Of a DNA stretch of 64,000 nucleotides, positions 27,036 through 35,713 are shown piece after piece. The stretch lies in the NCBI RefSeq assembly GCF_013393365.1, contig NZ_AP022321.1, positions 840,001 through 904,000 of the forward strand, in the 5' to 3' direction. Source of the DNA: Veillonella nakazawae (GTDB lineage: Bacteria > Bacillota > Negativicutes > Veillonellales > Veillonellaceae). A program made the position numbers and the translations under genes. The notes beneath the pieces were generated by a model that saw nothing but the letters and a program-made list of their open reading frames with translations, had not been told where the DNA came from and ran no database searches. Position 1 is the stretch's first letter. Every line of letters begins with the position of its first letter.

Positions 27036-27890
27036 ATGAAACGAAAAAAGAAAATACATACTGGAGTATGCATTACAGATGAACATATTGTATGTGTTAC
27101 AGCTCATGTAGAAAATAAAACTATGGTCATTACCGATGCACTAGAAATGAAACGCAGTGCACCTATTGATGAGGATATTCGAAAATTTATTGAAATGTAT
27201 GATTTAGATGATGGTGCCTACAGCATTGTGGCAAATATTGATACACAAATGCATGTGGCACCTTATGATCCTCACGATTTTGATATGAAAGAATTTATCA
27301 AGTGGAATGTAGAGGATTACTTTAACTTTGATGGAGATAGCTTCCAAATGGATGCGTGTCGTCGAGAATATCCAAGACATAATTATCATATGTTTATGGT
27401 AGCTGTAGAGCGTCATTCATTAGAACTGTTAAAACAAGGAATACGAGACACTTATGCTCCAGTAGATGTAATCGATTTTTGGCCTATCCCTATTTGTTAC
27501 AGTTTGATGCGGCGTAGTGGGACTGTAACTGGCGTTGTTGAAAAGGGTAATTTACACTTATGGCTATGGTGGAACGATATATGTATTCAAGAATGTAGAA
27601 TTCCAATTACTAGTACCGATGTATCAGAAGGGATAGAACAGCTTGAGGCTAGATTGCAGGAGTTTGGCGTAGATGAAATACAAGGCATTAAGCTGTATGG
27701 TTTAGAACAGTTAACTGAAGAGGAACGAAAGGATATGGAAGCTATTATCTCCATATATGGAGAGACAGAGTATATTCCTCTACTATTTTTAGGTCGTGGT
27801 CGTAATCGGTGTAATCAAGGCCAACTAGATTGGGATATGGCCATTGGTATGGCAGCAAGGGGGCTTAAATGGATTGGCTTGGGCTGGTAA
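27036..27890 (+). CDS. PilM-like cytoplasmic pilus assembly protein
   Basis: A 284-residue soluble protein placed directly before PilN- and PilO-like genes, the invariant position of pilM. Features consistent with the actin-like PilM fold include the N-terminal strand HTGVCITDEHIVCV, a central VTGVVEKGNLHLWLWW corresponding to the second nucleotide-domain strand, and a C-terminal DWDMAIGMAARGLKW comparable to the A-x-GLALRG ending of PilM proteins. Sequence divergence is high, so the call rests partly on context. In type IV pili PilM binds the N-terminus of PilN and links the platform to the ATPase. Confidence 0.72.
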   Translation: MKRKKKIHTGVCITDEHIVCVTAHVENKTMVITDALEMKRSAPIDEDIRKFIEMYDLDDGAYSIVANIDTQMHVAPYDPHDFDMKEFIKWNVEDYFNFDGDSFQMDACRREYPRHNYHMFMVAVERHSLELLKQGIRDTYAPVDVIDFWPIPICYSLMRRSGTVTGVVEKGNLHLWLWWNDICIQECRIPITSTDVSEGIEQLEARLQEFGVDEIQGIKLYGLEQLTEEERKDMEAIISIYGETEYIPLLFLGRGRNRCNQGQLDWDMAIGMAARGLKWIGLGW

Positions 27891-28470
27891 GGATAGACAC
27901 ATTAATTTAATGCCTCGTTCGTTATATTGGCATAGTATATGGCACAGATATCGATATTATCTATATGGAATGAGTATTATATACGGAATAGTAGGATTAT
28001 TATCTCTAGGTTATTGCTGGTCTAGTTACGAACATTATAAAGCTGAAAAATCAGAACTATTGAGTCTATTACAAAATCCACAGTATCAGTCTATAGGGAA
28101 ACAGTATGCAGATATAATAGCCGTTAAAGATCAAATTCTTAAGAATAGTTCAAAAAATAATACATCATCTATGATTCAAAATACTATAGTCCTATATGTC
28201 ATTGATATAGCTATGGAGCAAGGTATTAGTTTACAGCACCTCCATATAAAAGATGGACAGATTAGTGTGGATGGTGTAGGTGTTACTGATGATGCGTGTC
28301 GTAAGTTTATAGCTAGTCTTCAACACAGACTAATAGGGATGGAGTGTCATGGAACAGTTAAAGCAGATAAAGGTATATATACATTCCATGTGGAAGGATC
28401 TAAAGGAGAGCACAACACATCCAGTAGAGAAGATACTAATGATCGTAATAGTGTGGAGCATCATCATTAG
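27874..28470 (+). CDS. PilN-like inner-membrane pilus protein
   Basis: A bitopic protein of about 198 residues. The short cytoplasmic N-terminus contains HINLMPRS, matching the INLLP motif with which PilN contacts PilM, followed by a single membrane helix (YYLYGMSIIYGIVGLLSLGY), a coiled segment and a small C-terminal ferredoxin-like domain. The start is taken as TTG 27874, ten bases after AAGGGGG at 27857-27863; TTG 27844 would also be in frame, and ATG 27910 would remove the motif. It overlaps pilM by 17 bases. Confidence 0.7.
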   Translation: MAWAGKDRHINLMPRSLYWHSIWHRYRYYLYGMSIIYGIVGLLSLGYCWSSYEHYKAEKSELLSLLQNPQYQSIGKQYADIIAVKDQILKNSSKNNTSSMIQNTIVLYVIDIAMEQGISLQHLHIKDGQISVDGVGVTDDACRKFIASLQHRLIGMECHGTVKADKGIYTFHVEGSKGEHNTSSREDTNDRNSVEHHH

Positions 28471-28867
28471 TAGTTCACTATATGGATTTATTAGTTTAAA
28501 TCAGAAAGTTATTCAATTGAAAGAGCGACAAGAAAACTATGTTATTAAAATGCATGCTGAGTCAGATTATATTGTATCTAAGGAAGCCAAATTGTTAGAG
28601 TCATTTACGCAAAATAAGGTATCTAACACGAGTTCTAATACAAGTGTTTTTGATTCTTTGCAAGGAGAACCATTAATGATTGTTAGTACTGATGAGCATG
28701 AAGGTGTATTAGAGTTAACTGTATTAGGGAGTACAGAACGACTTATAAACTGGATTAATACTGTTGATGAGAAAGAACCTTCACGCCGTATAGAAATAGA
28801 GGACATAGAACGGAAAGGCAATGTCGTATATGTACTTTGTGCAGTGAAACCAACTATGAGGTCTTAA
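28349..28867 (+). CDS. PilO-like inner-membrane pilus protein
   Basis: A 172-residue bitopic protein: a cytoplasmic N-terminus of about 30 residues, one membrane helix (ILMIVIVWSIIISSSLYGF), a coiled coil (NQKVIQLKERQENYVIK) and a C-terminal alpha/beta domain. This is the architecture of PilO, the partner of PilN. The ATG at 28349 has GGAG four bases ahead and overlaps pilN by 122 bases; ATG 28388 is an alternative with poorer upstream sequence. No PilP or PilQ gene follows, and the operon ends at a strong terminator. Confidence 0.65.
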   Translation: MEQLKQIKVYIHSMWKDLKESTTHPVEKILMIVIVWSIIISSSLYGFISLNQKVIQLKERQENYVIKMHAESDYIVSKEAKLLESFTQNKVSNTSSNTSVFDSLQGEPLMIVSTDEHEGVLELTVLGSTERLINWINTVDEKEPSRRIEIEDIERKGNVVYVLCAVKPTMRS

Positions 28868-28897
28868 CATATACATTATTTTTAGTAATACTAATAG

Positions 28898-28940
28898 AGA
28901 CAGATTATAGAGAGTTAATCTATAGTCTGTCTTTGTTTTT
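28898..28940 (+). terminator. Intrinsic terminator closing the pilus operon
   Basis: A 13-bp stem (AGACAGATTATAG / CTATAGTCTGTCT, one G-U pair) with a 9-base loop is followed by TTGTTTTTG. Confidence 0.88.
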
Positions 28941-28994
28941 GTAGCATTTTATAGTACAATGAAGGATATGAAATAATAAGGGGCACATAAATAG

Positions 28995-29879
28995 ATGATA
29001 ATAAAACGCAATATTATGCTCATCGGTTCTATGGGAAGTGGCAAAAGTCATTTCGGTCGTAATCTTGCAGAACGCAAGGGATGGCAATTTGTAGATACTG
29101 ATCGCGTATTAGAAGGTCGTTTTGGGTTGCCTATTGCTGAAATATTCAAGAAAATTGGAGAAAAAGCATTCCGTCGTGCTGAAATGGATGTACTTAAAAA
29201 GGTATGCTTATACCATGAAGCGGTTATATCTGTAGGTGGTAATTTTCCGATTGAACATCGTACGTTAAAAGTATTAAAAAAATACTCATATATTATTGGT
29301 ATTCGCGCTGCACAATTTCGTATTGTGAGCCGTGTAAATCGCCGAATTGGGAAACGGCCAACTATGGATTACAATAATGTACATGCTTTTGTACACGCTA
29401 TGATACAATCCTGGAAACCAGTATATAAGCAGTGTGATTTTGTACTAGATACAACAAATGGTCGGACCTATGATTTTATGCAACGTATTGAAGATGAATT
29501 AGTTGCTTCAGGCGTGCAATTTAAAGCAAGACGTCAACCCAATGATATGAACAATGGAGATGATAAAGAATCATCTCAAGAACTAAAACTAAATAATTCT
29601 GTTACTAGAAATACAAATGATAGTAGAATACCTAAGAAAATAGAAGCTCATAAACGAACTTCTCAAACATTAGGTTCTAATAAGGTAGGATCTAATACAT
29701 CTTGCTGTGATAAACGTCGTAAACAGAAGACGTCTAATCAGAAAGGTAAAGGACGTAAGTCAGAAGCTATATCCAAACAACATGCACCACAAGGGGGGAA
29801 TGGATATGAGAAGAGTCGCAATACTAACAAGCGGCGGAGACGCACCTGGCATGAACGCCGCCATCAGAGCGCTAACTAG
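28995..29879 (+). CDS. Shikimate-kinase-like protein with long basic C-terminal tail
   Basis: A 294-residue protein. Residues 1-170 are a shikimate kinase fold: P-loop LIGSMGSGKS, FVDTD (substrate aspartate 34), FRRAE, and the lid arginine in GKRPTMDY. Two substrate-site positions differ from the family: the GGG loop is GGN (81-83), and the arginine of the usual RxPxY is Trp140 (SWKPVY). Residues about 172-294 are a low-complexity tail rich in Lys, Arg, Asn and Ser that is absent from ordinary shikimate kinases and overlaps pfkA by 74 bases in another frame. It may still phosphorylate shikimate, act on another substrate, or bind nucleic acid through the tail; the sequence does not settle this. 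Confidence 0.75.
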   Translation: MIIKRNIMLIGSMGSGKSHFGRNLAERKGWQFVDTDRVLEGRFGLPIAEIFKKIGEKAFRRAEMDVLKKVCLYHEAVISVGGNFPIEHRTLKVLKKYSYIIGIRAAQFRIVSRVNRRIGKRPTMDYNNVHAFVHAMIQSWKPVYKQCDFVLDTTNGRTYDFMQRIEDELVASGVQFKARRQPNDMNNGDDKESSQELKLNNSVTRNTNDSRIPKKIEAHKRTSQTLGSNKVGSNTSCCDKRRKQKTSNQKGKGRKSEAISKQHAPQGGNGYEKSRNTNKRRRRTWHERRHQSAN

Positions 29880-30765
29880 AAAAGCAATACATGAAGGTTT
29901 TGAAGTGTTCGGCGTTGAACGTGGCTATTTAGGCATTATGGAAGAGCAATTTATTCCTTTATCAAACCGCTCTGTGGGAGGCATTATTACTCAAGGTGGA
30001 ACGATGCTAAAAACAGCTCGTTTTCCAGAGTTCCAAAATGAGGATGTTCAAAAAAAGGCCTATGATATATTGAAGTCTCATAGTATCGATCACCTTATTG
30101 TTATCGGTGGTGATGGATCTATGCGCGGTGCTACCAGTTTAGCGAAATTAGGTATGTCCACAATGACTATTCCTTGTACTATAGATAATGATATGGGTGG
30201 TACTCAATATACTATAGGCTTTGATACGGCGCTCAATACTGTAGTTGATGCGGTTGGTAGAATTCGTGATACTTCTAATTCACATGAACGAGTAGCTATT
30301 GTCGAAGTAATGGGACGTAAGGCAGGTCATATTGCGCTTAAAGCTGGACTTGCATGTGGTGCAGAAATTGTACTCGTTCCTGAAAATCCTATGCCTTTAC
30401 ATGAGGTATGCCGCCATTTAAAGGAGACACAGATTCGTGGTAAAGAATATAGTGTGATACTCGTTGCAGAAGGTGCTTATAATAGTGGGGAAGTTAAATC
30501 CTATATTAAGGATTATACGGAATTTGATCCGAGCTTGACCGTATTGGGTTATTTACAACGCGGTGGCGGTCCATCTGCATTTGATGCTATTTTAGCGGCT
30601 CGTATGAGTGAAACCTGTATTGAGTTATTAATGAATGATACAGATAATCGATTATTGGGCTATATAGATGGTCATATTCGTCCTATTTCCTATCAAGAGG
30701 CAGAAAGTCTTAATTTCCCTATCAATGATAAGGACTATACACTTTTATCAATCTTAAGCAGTTGA
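29806..30765 (+). CDS. pfkA: 6-phosphofructokinase with altered substrate site
   Basis: A 319-residue ATP-type phosphofructokinase, colinear with the Escherichia coli enzyme. Present are LTSGGDAPGMNAAIR (Gly11, Arg21, Arg25), GGDGS (Gly104, ATP type), TIDND with catalytic Asp127, and EVMGR. Different are Cys124 for Gly, Asn54 for Arg (effector site), and most strikingly Ser243 and Tyr249 in place of the Arg and His that hold fructose 6-phosphate (SLTVLGYLQRGG). The ATG at 29806 has AGGGGGG eight bases ahead; earlier in-frame ATGs lie inside the upstream gene. Normal catalysis cannot be assumed; an altered substrate or low activity is possible. Confidence 0.92.
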   Translation: MRRVAILTSGGDAPGMNAAIRALTRKAIHEGFEVFGVERGYLGIMEEQFIPLSNRSVGGIITQGGTMLKTARFPEFQNEDVQKKAYDILKSHSIDHLIVIGGDGSMRGATSLAKLGMSTMTIPCTIDNDMGGTQYTIGFDTALNTVVDAVGRIRDTSNSHERVAIVEVMGRKAGHIALKAGLACGAEIVLVPENPMPLHEVCRHLKETQIRGKEYSVILVAEGAYNSGEVKSYIKDYTEFDPSLTVLGYLQRGGGPSAFDAILAARMSETCIELLMNDTDNRLLGYIDGHIRPISYQEAESLNFPINDKDYTLLSILSS

Positions 30766-30773
30766 TATTATCT

Positions 30774-30801
30774 AATGACCCGAAAGGGTCATTTTCTTTT
30801 T
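30774..30801 (+). terminator. Intrinsic terminator after pfkA
   Basis: AATGACCC and GGGTCATT close a GAAA tetraloop and are followed by TTCTTTTT. Confidence 0.93.
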
Positions 30802-30830
30802 ATCATCATTTATTCATTAATGAAATTATA

Positions 30831-30859
30831 TTGCATAAAAGTAATTGGTGCTGTATAAT
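30831..30859 (+). promoter_or_regulatory. Promoter of the macA-macB operon
   Basis: TTGCAT at 30831-30836 and consensus TATAAT at 30854-30859 with a 17-base spacer, between the pfkA terminator and macA. Confidence 0.85.
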
Positions 30860-30934
30860 TTAAAAATACTAATAGTATCATCATAAATAGATACTTTATT
30901 GGCGATATCTTCATCTTTTTATAAGGAGATTATA

Positions 30935-32017
30935 ATGAAAGAATTCTTACAAAAGCATCGTAAACGCATTATTGCTGGTGCTGTTGTTCTTTGTGTTCTT
31001 GGTGGTGGTACATACTACTACATGCATAGTGAAGGTTCTAAGCAAACACAAAACTTATATACTACTGGTAAGGTAGAAAAGGGTGATGTAAAAACAAGTA
31101 TTAGTGCTACGGGTACTATTAACCCTGTTAATTATGTAGACGTTTCTACGAATGTAGCTGGTAAACTTGAAAAAGTTTTAGTTAAAGAGAATGATCAAGT
31201 TACAGCGGGTCAAGTGATTGCCTATATTGATACACGTCAATTACAAGCCTCTGCAGATGATGCTCGTGCTGCACTAGCTAAGGCAGAACTTGATATGAAC
31301 CGCTATAAAGCATTAGCCGATCAAAATGCTATTGCTCAACAAACCTATGATGATTCTGTAACAGCTTATGAACGCGCAAAATCTACGTATGACCGTGCAG
31401 CAGCAGATTTAAATGATGCTACTATTACGGCGCCAATGTCTGGTACTGTTATTGGTACACCTTTGAAAGCTGGTCAAACTATCAGTACTGGCATTTCTAC
31501 ACAAATGATTATCGCTACGATTGCAGATTTAAGTGATTTAGAAATTTATCTAACTGTAGATGAAACAGATATTGGTAGTATTAAACAGGGTGCGAAAGTA
31601 GAATTTACAGTAGACTCTAAACCAGGTGAAACTTTCACAGGTTACGTGTCTGAAATTGCAAAAGGTACAAAAGGCAATATGGGCGCTACAAGCAATAGCG
31701 TTGTGTACTATACCGTAAAAGTTCAAATTCCTGAAAATATTTCTAATAATTTCTTACCATCTATGACGGCTCGTGCAACTATCTTTGGCGAAGATATTAA
31801 AAATACATTGGTAGTACCTCTTACTGCAGTGCGTACAGATAAGCAAGGGGAATATGTATATGTTATTAAAGATGGTCAACCAGTACGTACAGCTGTTTCT
31901 ACAGGTGTAACTGGTGATACTAATGTACAAATTCTAAAAGGTTTATCTGAAGGTGATGAAATCATCGTAAGTGGTGATGTAACAGCACCTAAGAATAATA
32001 GCCGTGGACCGTTCTAA
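30935..32017 (+). CDS. macA: Periplasmic adaptor subunit of MacAB-type efflux pump
   Basis: A 360-residue membrane-fusion protein. One N-terminal membrane helix (IIAGAVVLCVLGGGTYYYM) anchors it in the inner membrane. A lipoyl half (VDVSTNVAGKLEKVLVKEND), an alpha-helical hairpin (residues about 105-155, ALAKAELDMNRYKALADQN) and the second lipoyl half (ATITAPMSGTVIG) follow, then beta-barrel and membrane-proximal domains. It would bridge the MacB permease to an outer-membrane channel. AAGGAG precedes the ATG; an earlier in-frame ATG at 30899 lacks a site. No TolC-like gene is in the window. Confidence 0.9.
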   Translation: MKEFLQKHRKRIIAGAVVLCVLGGGTYYYMHSEGSKQTQNLYTTGKVEKGDVKTSISATGTINPVNYVDVSTNVAGKLEKVLVKENDQVTAGQVIAYIDTRQLQASADDARAALAKAELDMNRYKALADQNAIAQQTYDDSVTAYERAKSTYDRAAADLNDATITAPMSGTVIGTPLKAGQTISTGISTQMIIATIADLSDLEIYLTVDETDIGSIKQGAKVEFTVDSKPGETFTGYVSEIAKGTKGNMGATSNSVVYYTVKVQIPENISNNFLPSMTARATIFGEDIKNTLVVPLTAVRTDKQGEYVYVIKDGQPVRTAVSTGVTGDTNVQILKGLSEGDEIIVSGDVTAPKNNSRGPF

Positions 32018-32029
32018 TAGTAGGTGAAT

Positions 32030-32752
32030 ATGAATCAAGCAGTAATCGATATACAAGGGATTACGAAGACCTATGTAAACGGTAAATTATCGGTACCTGT
32101 TTTACATGGTATCGACTTACAGGTAAACAAAGGCGAATTTGTGTCTATTATGGGTCCATCTGGTTCTGGTAAATCTACCTTTATGAACATACTTGGTTGT
32201 TTAGATAGACCAACAACAGGTTCATACCGACTAAATGGCGATGAGGTTGCTACCTTATCCGACGATGAATTGGCCTTTGTACGAAACAAACAAATAGGTT
32301 TTGTATTCCAAAGTTTTAACTTATTAACAAAATTGACAGCGTTAGAGAATGTGGCGCTCCCTATGATTTATGCAGGGATGGATAAAAAGTCACGTAATGA
32401 ACGTGCCGCTGCATTGTTATCCTCTGTTGGCCTTGGGGATCGTATGGATCACTTGCCATCTGAGTTATCTGGTGGTCAGCGTCAACGTGTAGCCATAGCT
32501 CGTGCGTTAGCGAATAATCCGGCTATCATCATGGCCGATGAACCGACAGGTAACCTTGACTCCAAGTCGACTATTGATGTTATGAATATCTTTAGAGGTC
32601 TCTATGATGAAGGGCGTACAATTATCCTCGTTACTCATGAACCTGAAATTGCAACCTATGCAAGTCGTAATGTAGTATTGCGTGATGGTTTGATTGTAGA
32701 GGATTCTCAAAATCTTAATATGACGCCTGTACAGGAGGTGCCACATGTATAA
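32030..32752 (+). CDS. ABC transporter ATPase, MacB/LolD type
   Basis: A 240-residue nucleotide-binding subunit with Walker A GPSGSGKST, Q-loop VFQSFNLL, signature LSGGQRQRVAIARAL, Walker B IIMADEPTGNLDS and H-loop VTHEPE. TGNLDS and the overall length place it in the LolD/MacB/FtsE subfamily that drives mechanotransmission rather than membrane translocation. In E. coli MacB this domain is fused to the permease; here it is separate. The ATG at 32030 follows AGGTG and overlaps the permease by 8 bases at its end. Confidence 0.93.
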   Translation: MNQAVIDIQGITKTYVNGKLSVPVLHGIDLQVNKGEFVSIMGPSGSGKSTFMNILGCLDRPTTGSYRLNGDEVATLSDDELAFVRNKQIGFVFQSFNLLTKLTALENVALPMIYAGMDKKSRNERAAALLSSVGLGDRMDHLPSELSGGQRQRVAIARALANNPAIIMADEPTGNLDSKSTIDVMNIFRGLYDEGRTIILVTHEPEIATYASRNVVLRDGLIVEDSQNLNMTPVQEVPHV

Positions 32753-33956
32753 AGAGAGTTTCTTAATGGCATGGGCATCCCTCATTGCTAATAAAATGCG
32801 TTCCATTTTAACCATGTTAGGCATCATCATCGGTGTAGCTGCCGTAATTGCCTTAGTATCTATTGGTAATGGTGTAAAGCAAGATATTCAAAACTCCATC
32901 TCTAGCTTAGGATCTAATCTATTGATGGTTATGCCTGGTGCACCGCGCACACCAGGGGTTCGACCTTCTGCAGGTTCTATGAAGTCTTTAAAGGTTTCTG
33001 ATTACGAAGCGATTTCAAAATTGGATGGTGTAAGAGCTGCCAGTCCGATGACAAATGGTTCGTATGTAGTAATTTATCAAAATAAAAACTGGACCACTTC
33101 TGTATCTGGTGTTAGTTATAATTATTTAGATGTAAACAATTGGTCTATGAAATCTGGTCGCTTCTTATCTGAAAAGAATGTACAGAATCGTGAACGTGTG
33201 GCAGTAGTAGGTAAAACAGTTGTTAAAAATCTATTTGGTGATGAAGATCCAGTAGGTGCAGAAATTCGTGTTAAAAATATTCCGTTCCGTATCATTGGTG
33301 TCCTTAATAGTAAGGGCAGTGGTGCTATGGGTAATGACCAAGATGATATGGTTATTATCCCGTATACTACAGCCATGGAACGGGTAGAAGGTGTTGATTA
33401 TCTTCGAATGATCTACGTAGTAGGTAAGGATGAAAACGGTATCGATCGATTACAATCCGATATTGAAAACCTGTTGCGCGTACGTCATGGAATCAAGGAT
33501 ACTAATCTAGATGATTTCAATATTCAGAACATGAACTCCATCATGGAAACTATGGAGGAAACTACAGGAACATTAACATTATTCCTTGGCGCCGTAGCTG
33601 CTATCTCTCTCGTTGTTGGTGGTATCGGCATTATGAATATTATGCTCGTATCAGTAACAGAACGGACAAGAGAAATTGGGGTGCGTAAGGCTTTAGGTGC
33701 AACTTATAGTGTTATCGTTACACAGTTCCTTATCGAGGCTGTTGTTATCAGTCTGATGGGGGGCATCATAGGTATTGCACTCGGTATAGGGGCCTCTAAG
33801 TTAATTGGTATGGCTTCAGGCATGAGTACAGTTATATCTATACCAACTATTGTAATGTCTTTTGCCTTCTCTATGGCAATTGGTTTGATCTTTGGTATTT
33901 ATCCAGCTCGCAAGGCGGCAAAACTTAATCCAATTGATGCATTACATTATGAATAG
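32745..33956 (+). CDS. MacB/FtsX-type ABC transporter permease
   Basis: A 403-residue permease with the MacB topology: the first membrane helix near residues 20-42 (ILTMLGIIIGVAAVIALVSIG), a large periplasmic domain to about residue 275 (MacB_PCD), and three helices at the end (LFLGAVAAISLVVGGIGIMNIML, then two more near 325-350 and 365-390). The conserved ERTREIGVRKALGA cytoplasmic loop contacts the ATPase. GGAGGTG at 32734-32740 precedes the ATG. With the two upstream genes it forms a tripartite efflux or envelope-export system for peptides, macrolide-like compounds or lipids; the substrate is not inferable. Confidence 0.92.
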   Translation: MYKESFLMAWASLIANKMRSILTMLGIIIGVAAVIALVSIGNGVKQDIQNSISSLGSNLLMVMPGAPRTPGVRPSAGSMKSLKVSDYEAISKLDGVRAASPMTNGSYVVIYQNKNWTTSVSGVSYNYLDVNNWSMKSGRFLSEKNVQNRERVAVVGKTVVKNLFGDEDPVGAEIRVKNIPFRIIGVLNSKGSGAMGNDQDDMVIIPYTTAMERVEGVDYLRMIYVVGKDENGIDRLQSDIENLLRVRHGIKDTNLDDFNIQNMNSIMETMEETTGTLTLFLGAVAAISLVVGGIGIMNIMLVSVTERTREIGVRKALGATYSVIVTQFLIEAVVISLMGGIIGIALGIGASKLIGMASGMSTVISIPTIVMSFAFSMAIGLIFGIYPARKAAKLNPIDALHYE

Positions 33957-34016
33957 TCTTGAATTGTAAGTGTGTATTTTAAGAACATACTAATAAATAG
34001 ATAGAGTTATTCGCAT

Positions 34017-34065
34017 ATGGTGCGTTGCATGATACAATATGTATGATGTAACGCACCATTTTTAT
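34017..34065 (+). terminator. Intrinsic terminator after the efflux operon
   Basis: A 19-bp stem with one mismatch and one G-U pair (arms 34017-34035 and 34041-34059) is followed by TTTTTAT. Confidence 0.9.
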
Positions 34066-34180
34066 ATGCTTGTATGTAATTTGTGCTATATACATATGAA
34101 AATTTCATGCAAGCAATTTGTAATAAACGGGGTATGTAGATTACCTAATCTACGGGTAAGTATATTGAATGGAGAACCTT

Positions 34181-34645
34181 ATGGCTACAACATTGTTAGA
34201 ATATTTCAACGAATTACGAAATCAGAATCCATTTTCTTGGGTAAAAGATTCTGAAATTACAGCAGTTGAACCAGGTCATGCAGAAATGACCTTACAAACA
34301 AATGATACAGAGTATTGTAATTTCCGAGGAGACTTGCATGGCGCTGTTTGTATTGGTTTAGCAGATAGTGTAATGGGGACCGCTTGTTTCACATTGGGCA
34401 AATCTGTTAGCACTATTGATCTTAATGGTAACTATGTAAAAGCTGTTAAGGGTGGTACTGTATTGCGTGGTGTAGCCAATGTAGAGCATAATGGTAAAAC
34501 GACTATGGTTGCTACAGCACGTATCTATAATGAATTAGGTGAACTTGTTCACTTGGCACGTGGTACATTTTTTGTACTAGAAGAGAAGTCATTACCTGAA
34601 TTACCATGGCGTTTTATTGAAGAAGACAACCCTGATTTGGTATAA
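34181..34645 (+). CDS. PaaI-type hotdog-fold thioesterase
   Basis: A 154-residue single hotdog domain. The helix segment GDLHGAVCIGLADSVMGTAC is the PaaI/YdiI signature (HG and the acidic residue in the central helix), followed by strands STIDLNGNYVKAVKGG and ATARIYNELGELVHLARGTFFVL. Such enzymes hydrolyse acyl- or aryl-CoA thioesters. GGAG at 34171-34174 selects the ATG at 34181 rather than 34169. It lies 36 bases ahead of pheS and may be co-transcribed with it; the functional link is unclear. Confidence 0.83.
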   Translation: MATTLLEYFNELRNQNPFSWVKDSEITAVEPGHAEMTLQTNDTEYCNFRGDLHGAVCIGLADSVMGTACFTLGKSVSTIDLNGNYVKAVKGGTVLRGVANVEHNGKTTMVATARIYNELGELVHLARGTFFVLEEKSLPELPWRFIEEDNPDLV

Positions 34646-34669
34646 TATAGTTTGGACTTTTAAATATAG

Positions 34670-35704
<1,035 letters not shown>

Positions 35705-35713
35705 GAGGAACTC

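Noticed and set aside
34039..34254. 71-codon plus-strand frame ahead of the thioesterase
   Set aside because: It begins in the terminator hairpin of the efflux operon, has no ribosome binding site and overlaps the real thioesterase start in another frame.
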